Of a DNA stretch of 64,000 nt, positions 58,361-64,000 are shown piece after piece. How positions within the stretch are numbered: the first letter of the stretch is position 1; each line of letters begins with the position of its first letter. A program made the position numbers and the translations under genes. Origin of the DNA: Benincasa hispida (lineage: Eukaryota > Streptophyta > Magnoliopsida > Cucurbitales > Cucurbitaceae); the NCBI RefSeq assembly GCF_009727055.1, contig NC_052358.1, forward strand, positions 41,653,337-41,717,336, in the 5' to 3' direction. The notes under the pieces are model-generated. The model had not been told where the DNA came from, made no database searches, and saw nothing but the letters and a program-made list of their open reading frames with translations.

Positions 58361-59058
58361 TTCTTTTAGTGGCTAGGTTAAAATACACCAAATGAATTCT
58401 TGCCCTAAAAAGGGCTATAAGCTAGAATTTATATAGATAATGATTAACCTCTTCTCCAAATATTTCCTTATTTACCCTTGTCCTTAATTAATTAAATAAA
58501 GTTTATTTAATTAATTAGTATATTAATTAAATAACCATCTATATATTAAATCCAATTTAATGTATATATTTAACTAACATAAACAAACATCGTATGTTGA
58601 TGTGCACCACCTCTCTATTAATTTAATTGATAAATTCATTATGAATCTAATTCACTCGAATTAAATATTTGAATCTCATTCAAATATTTCTCTCCAAATT
58701 AATTTAAATTTCTTTTGGTGGCTAGGTTAAAATTCACAAAATGAATTCTTGCCCTAAAAAGGGCCATAAGGTAGAATTTATATGTATAAGGATTAACCTC
58801 TTCTCCAAATATTTCCTTATTTACCCTTGTGCTTAATTAATTAAATAAAGTTTATTTAATTAATTAGTACATTAATTAAATAACCATCTATACATTAAAT
58901 CTAATTTAATGTATATATTTAACTAACATAAACAAACATCGTATGTTGATGTGCACCACCTCTCTATTAATTTAATTGATAAATTCTTTATGTATCTAAT
59001 TCACTCGAATTAAATATTTGAATCTCATTCAAATATTTCTCTCCAACTTAATTTAAAT
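58361..59058. repeat. 349-base tandem duplication inside an LTR
   Basis: Units 58361-58709 and 58710-59058 are nearly identical (e.g. 'aatgaattcttgccctaaaaa', 'aaacatcgtatgttgatg'). The related LTR at 25965-27373 has one copy of the start, so the duplication arose in this copy. Confidence 0.88.
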
Positions 59059-60190
59059 TATAAATCATATCTATAATCAATTACATATTAATTACATTAA
59101 TATACAATTTTCTCAATTTGATTTGAAAAATTCAAATCATTCCACTTTAATATCCTTTAGTGAGATAACAAGAGGACTTGGTGGATCGATCAAAAACTCA
59201 AACAATGTGAGATTAATTGGCTAAACTCAACCAAATTAATTAATATTCATTAACTGTGGGTACACTCCACTAAAAAACCACAACAATATTTTTCTCATTG
59301 TAGATATATTTAAGTGTCTATGGATATAGACCAATAACAACAAGTTAGTCCTTCATGAGTGTTCATAATGCCAACTAGGTTAAATTACCATTTTACCCTT
59401 ATGTTACCTCTGACTTTTAAGTACCAGTGTTTCTTTAATGAAACCTGTGTATGGCCCAGATAATAAATAGAATCTCTTATCAGGCCAATAAGAGAGTAGG
59501 GCCCTTTGTTCAAGCCCCGCAGACACCGCTTAAAGTAACACTCATCTACTTACCCTGAAGCCGGGAATGAGCGAATTCCATCTTGTATTATTATATTCCT
59601 AGTTCCCCACTCAATCTTATCCCAAAAATGGTAGGCTTATTGAGTCAGCAAACTGACCACTCTCACCTATACAAATCAAAGGATATTCCCTCGTGAACAA
59701 GAGTTCATAATACACTCAGGATTAAGATTAAGTTATCTAGGTCATCCAATTGAAATAATAACCTAACTAGTTAACGACGTTACATCTAGGTGGTTACCAT
59801 TTCCTAGTTCGATTGTGCAAACTCATTACATAGGATACCCCCACTTGCATGTCATCTACACGAATGCGTTGGATCATTGCATTTGTATCAAATACAAAGT
59901 GAATTGTATCCATAGTGTCACTAGGATAATGTATCTAGCCTTATCCCTATATTATAAACCCTTTAGGTTGTGTCTTAAATATTGATCCTTATATGTCTCC
60001 ACATATAGTTCAAGACTCATAAGACAGCATTGGATGTTAGTTTATTGAATTTAGAGTTATTAAGACAAAATAGAATACAACGCAATCAATAATATTTATC
60101 AAATTAACATCGATAATTCTTTATTGATGACGGTCAATTAATAACATTTACTATCCACGAGTTTTAATGGCATAAAACTCCACATCAACA

Positions 60191-60630
60191 TCCTGCCTTA
60201 ATTCCTGGTTTTGATTGTGTTTTTGCTCACTCACGATTCTTGATTGCGCTTGGTCCGATAAGGATGTCGGTTTGAAGGTAATCTAGCTATTTAGAACCTT
60301 TAATTAAAGTTTCATAAGAATCCCTTAATTAATTATTATCACACTTCCTTTTTACTCAAAATAAACTATGATGAAACATGTAAAACGGGAGGCATGAACA
60401 TGAAATGAAACAATAAAGGTTCAATTGTTGTGCGAAACAAAAAAGTATTTTAAGCTTCATTAAATGAAATAAGTGGAATGAAATACAAACTTAGACGTAA
60501 ATTCAAAAGTACAACATATCTTAAAAGAAACGACTAAAGTGTGACAAATCTTTGCACAACATTTGTAAAAACTCTCCTAATTCCTCTCCTTTAGCTTGCA
60601 ACAGAGATATACCTGTTCTATGCTCATGCC
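60191..60630. other. Intergenic, no gene seen
   Basis: Follows the LTR. The plus frame 60552-60806 is the antisense of the DUF7745 relic. Nothing else recognised. Confidence 0.45.
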
Positions 60631-61538
60631 CTAATCGAAAAATGCCCCAGCTCTTCTGGCTATTACCCTTATTTTTTCCACAACGATGGTCATCTGGTGT
60701 CTCATGCCTTCACATCTCTGGATTAATTTCAAATTCTCCCGTCTTAGGCCTTCGAAATTTTCTTCATTATTTAGCATTGACTCTTGTTTCTTTTTCAACA
60801 GCCTAAGTTCCAATAGTATCTTTCCTACAGATTCCTGGAATTTTTTAATGTGGTATTGAAGATTTCCAATGAGTGTACATAATGCTTCCTTATTCTCTTC
60901 TGATTCGACAACTTGCTTAGTAAGTGCATCAATGGTCTTGTTCAAATCCAAAACAAGTTGTTGTAAAGTGTTGACATTATTTTTTAGTTGATCAGTTTGT
61001 GCATAGTTAGTACCTCCCCAAGGGCCCAAAAGTGGGACATAATGGAATTTGCCACACCTGTGGACCATTGGCTTTGATGGCATCCAAGGGGCCCTCCATA
61101 TTATGTCTTCATTTTCAAACTTTTCAGGAAAGCCACCCATGATTCTCTATTTGATGCATCAATTTTGCGCTTGATGACCCCTAACTCTGAAATTGGATTC
61201 CTAGCTGTATTCAAAATCCATTTGAATGTAAAACCTTTATAAACTAGATCCCAGAAGTACAGGCCCGAAGCCATAACACTTGCATCAGTTTTGATGTATT
61301 AAAGACTAGCCATATGACCATACTTTTCTGTAAAAGCAAATCTACATCTCGGGGTAAAACCTTCCCAAATTTCATTTAATTTAGCCGTACCTTGCAGAGA
61401 GCCACTGAAAACATCTATTTTCAGGAGTTTGCATGAAACCCATCTCTTAGGTCCATCCCTGTACTTGGTCTGCATCTGGTCTGACCATTGACGCCTACTC
61501 TTTGATTCCTCGATTGGGATGGTTGGTTTCTTCTCCAT
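60631..61538 (-). pseudogene. DUF7745-type protein relic with coiled-coil tail
   Basis: Minus strand, 61538-61299: a start, then GSLQGTAKLNEIWEGFTPRC and EKYGHMASL, which resembles the 'W......EKYGHLA.L' block that I recall from DUF7745 proteins, a TE-associated family frequent in cucurbits. A shifted-frame stretch follows (SGLYFWDLVYKGFTFKW, ~61280-61210). 61140-60631 has IIWRAPWMPSKPMVHRCG and VPLLGPWGGTNYA, then about 110 residues of heptad-like coiled coil (LQQLVLDLNKTIDALTKQV, RRENLKLIQRCEGMRHQM). The middle of the domain is missing and the frames are broken. Function of the family is unknown, and the assignment is from memory. Confidence 0.6.
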
Positions 61539-61639
61539 TGTTTAGAATTTGGTCTATTGGTAATCGATCGGTACTTCAAGATAGTAAAGCTTATTTTCTT
61601 TTTATTTGCACAACACAATGAACGCATATTGCACGTGAG

Positions 61640-61958
61640 ATGTGATGAAATAAGGGTATATGGTGTGATAGAAAAATCTCAATTAGGGGATAAAACTCCA
61701 AAAATTAATTAAATACCCTCTGTACAATGTAGTATTCTTTTCATTGGTGAATAATGTACATTATGCCTTTTAGGGTTCCCTTTTCCTTCTTGTATTTTGT
61801 ACATTTTTAGGGTTCCCTTTTCCTTCTTGTATAAATGTATGCTTATGGTTAAAGTGATTGTATTGAATTGAATACTGAAAAAGGACTTTCTCCCTTTCTT
61901 GATTCTGGTGTCATATTTATTGCATTCTTTTGTTTTACTGTGAAAAATTAATTCATCT
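61640..61958 (+). repeat. Probable short 5' LTR of Copia element L
   Basis: A primer-binding site at 61961 implies that an LTR ends just before it (ending around 'aattca', 61955). The left end near 61640 is uncertain. It contains two copies of a 38-base unit starting at 61768 and 61806 (ttagggttcccttttcc and following). Confidence 0.5.
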
Positions 61959-61960
61959 CT

Positions 61961-61972
61961 TGGTATCAGAGC
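61961..61972 (+). other. Primer-binding site of element L
   Basis: TGGTATCAGAGC, the usual initiator-Met tRNA site of Copia elements, four bases upstream of the gag ATG at 61976. Confidence 0.85.
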
Positions 61973-61975
61973 TCG

Positions 61976-64000
61976 ATGGCCAATGCCTCTACTAATGTCT
62001 TTGGATCCTTCAGCAGTTCTACCTAAAGCAGCCCATCATTAAATCAACTTTTAAATCATATTACCACCATCAAGCTGGATAGGAGCAATTTTTTGCTATG
62101 GAAGAACCTTGCCTTCCCGATTTTAAGGAGATATCGCATTGAGAGGCATCTCACCAGTGAAAATGTTTGCCCACCTATGGTCAGCAAATCTCCAGCCACT
62201 GCAACTTCACCCGTAACTCTAGTAGCTCCAACCTTCGCAATTGTCACTGCTACTGGGCTAGGCACCACGTCTGTACAAACGGGCACAGGAGCTTCAAGCT
62301 CTTCAACAACATCTTCTCCCACAGTGAATCCTCTTTATGAATCGTGGATAGCTACAGATCAACTCATTTTAGGATGACTTTACAACTGGATGACAGCTGA
62401 AGTTGCAACTCATGTAATGGGTCACGAAACGGCCAAAAGCCTTTGGGATGCGATATAAGAGCTTTTTGGCATCTATTCCCGTGTTGAAGAATACTATCTT
62501 CGTCAACTATTTCAATCTACTCTTAAGGGATCTATGAAAATGAATGATTATTTACGTGTTATGAAGAATCATGCTGATAACTTGAAGTTAGTAGGTAGTC
62601 CTGTCCCAACTCGATCTTTAATTTCACAAGTCCTTATTAGACTTGATGAGGAGTATAATCCAGTGGTCGCAACAATCCAAAGAAGGATGAACACTAAGTG
62701 GTATGATATGCAATTAGAGTTGTTGAGTGTTGAAAAACGTCTTGATCTGTAAAACACTTATAAAACATCATTTGGTAGCACATCCTTAGTGAATCTCACC
62801 ACACGCAGTGGTAGAAACAAACAACAATAGTCCTTCACAAGTAGCAAGCCTCCCCAATAGAACAATGGATCAAGATGGAACAATCGAGGAAGAGGACGCG
62901 GTCGTGGAAACTATCATCCTATTTGTCAAGTGTGCTTCAAACAAGGTGATATTGCATTGACCTACTTTAAATTAACTGGCTGTCGTTTTCCCTCCAAATA
63001 GAATAGCAATCAAATCTCTCGAGAACATCTATTTTCAGGGAATGTTCAACAAAATGGACCAAACACTAAAACACAATAGTCTAATCACGCATTTTTAGTA
63101 GCTCAAAATAACAACTCATACATCGCCACACCTGAATCAATCATTGATCCTGGTTGGTATATGGATAACGAGGCTTCAAATCATGTGACGTTAGACTCTG
63201 CTGGTATGATACATTCATCTGAGTATGGAGGTAAAGAGAAAGTAAAAATTGGTAATGGTAGTGCCTTATCTATTTCTCATATTGGTTCATGCTCTTTAGT
63301 CACTGTTGTGGGATATTGAATCTGAAAAATGTCATATGTGTTCCTGACATTGCTAAAAATCTTATTAGTGTGTCTAAATTGGCTCAAGATAACAAGGTGT
63401 TTATTGAATTTCATGATGGTTATTGTCTTGTTAAGGATATTCATACAGGTAGAGTGATGTTGAAGGGGGAACTTAAGGATGGGCTTTACAAAGTTGGAAC
63501 AATAAGAGCCATTGGTAATGCTTTAGGTTCAGTTGCTTCTTGCTTGAAGTCGGAAGATAAGATAAGGGCTTGCTCTGCAGTTGTTCAGAATAGTTGTGTT
63601 AATATTGTTGTGTTAAAAATTGTTTTACATAGGAGACTTTTACATGATGTTATTAAAAAATGTAATCTACCAATGAAAGTTAATGAAAATTTCAATTTCT
63701 GTGAAGCTTGTAAGTTTGGCAAATCTCATGCTCTTCCTTTCTCATACTCTTCATCTCATTCCCTTCCTCCATTTGATTTAGTTCATTCAGATTTGTGGGG
63801 TCCTACCCCCATCATGTCTACTGACGGTTATAGATACTATATGCATTTCATTATTGATTTTAGTAGGTTTGTTTGGATATATCCCTTAAAGTTAAAAAGT
63901 GATGCAGTGGCTACCTTTGATCACTTCTTAAAAATGGTGAAAAGTCAATTTCGAAAATCTATTAAAGCCTTTCAATCTGACAATGGAGGTGAATACAAAA
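61976..64000 (+). pseudogene. Copia gag-protease-integrase, runs off the window (element L)
   Basis: Gag starts at the ATG 61976 (MANASTNVFGSFSSST) but meets an in-frame TAA after 16 codons, then continues LDRSNFLLWKNLAFPILR. Further pieces: WMTAEVATHVMGHETAKSLW, LKGSMKMNDYLRVMKNHADN (62534-62752), a zinc knuckle near 62920 (CQVCFKQGDIALTYF, pattern imperfect), protease DPGWYMDNEASNHVT (family DSGATNH, so the Ser/Gly/Ala are changed) at ~63150, NVICVPDIAKNLISVSKL, pre-integrase CEACKFGKSHALPF, and integrase core HSDLWGPTPIMSTDGYRYY with QSDNGGEYK at the window end. The lineage differs from A, B and D (Retrofit/RE1-like wording). Several stops; the remaining pol lies beyond 64000. Confidence 0.85.

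Larger units (their letters stand above)
56418..60190 (-). repeat. 5' Copia LTR of the element D family, with insertion and duplication
   Basis: On the minus strand starts TGTTGATGTGGAG (60190) and ends TTTGATCCTTTCA (56418). It is colinear with the LTR at 25965-27373. The span of 3,773 bases is inflated by a solo LTR plus 5-base TSD (1,565 bases) and a 349-base tandem duplication; without these it would be about 1.86 kb. Its internal region is not recognisable in the DNA at lower coordinates. Confidence 0.8.

Noticed and set aside
1..64000. CRISPR array, toxin-antitoxin or phage-defence cluster
   Set aside because: No regularly spaced direct repeats with unique spacers and no prokaryotic gene organisation; the DNA is plant nuclear.

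Overview
This is eukaryotic nuclear DNA from a flowering plant. It is A+T-rich, the genes are sparse and have spliceosomal introns, and transposable elements fill most of the window. The style of the Copia and Gypsy proteins, the plant-mobile-domain MULE, the DUF7745 relic and the MITEs all recall cucurbits (melon, gourd and relatives). That family-level call is from memory of the families, and I cannot name a species.

Only two loci look like host genes, and both carry L-type (legume) lectin domains. At 13357-14343 (+) a signal peptide, lectin domain and transmembrane helix end in a short tail with no kinase. At 35914-37806 (-) there is a full-layout lectin receptor kinase (signal peptide, lectin, transmembrane helix, Ser/Thr kinase), but the assembled sequence shows two single-base frame changes in homopolymer-rich DNA. 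The two genes point towards each other across about 21.6 kb of retrotransposon debris. Each has a TATA box. In both, the metal-binding stretch of the lectin fold is altered or deleted.

Layout. 1-5420: a degenerate MULE transposase followed by an aminotransferase-like plant mobile domain (PMD) reading frame (-), then a small opposite-strand relic of the same PMD tail. 5420-13270: intergenic DNA with two related hAT-like MITEs set in a degenerate minisatellite. 13.3-14.3 kb: lectin receptor-like protein. 15-31.7 kb: broken Copia and Gypsy elements (LTRs, gag, pol) in both orientations. 31678-33327: a clean solo LTR with target-site duplication (TSD). 33.3-35.9 kb: MITE-rich intergenic DNA. 35.9-37.8 kb: lectin receptor kinase. 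38.6-60.2 kb: a stack of Copia remnants (mostly -), including a pol split by a non-coding LTR retrotransposon at 47048-52586 and an LTR split by a second solo LTR at 56744-58303. 60.6-61.5 kb: a DUF7745 coiled-coil relic. 61.6-64 kb: a further Copia element running off the right edge.

I found no CRISPR array, no operon-like cluster, no intact transposon and nothing I would call a new biological system. The points most worth following up are the kinase-less lectin protein, the frame breaks and domain deletion in the lectin kinase, the MULE-PMD unit, and the nested non-coding LTR element. All boundaries come from reading by eye. Those with a TG...CA end plus TSD are firm; the others may be off by tens of bases.
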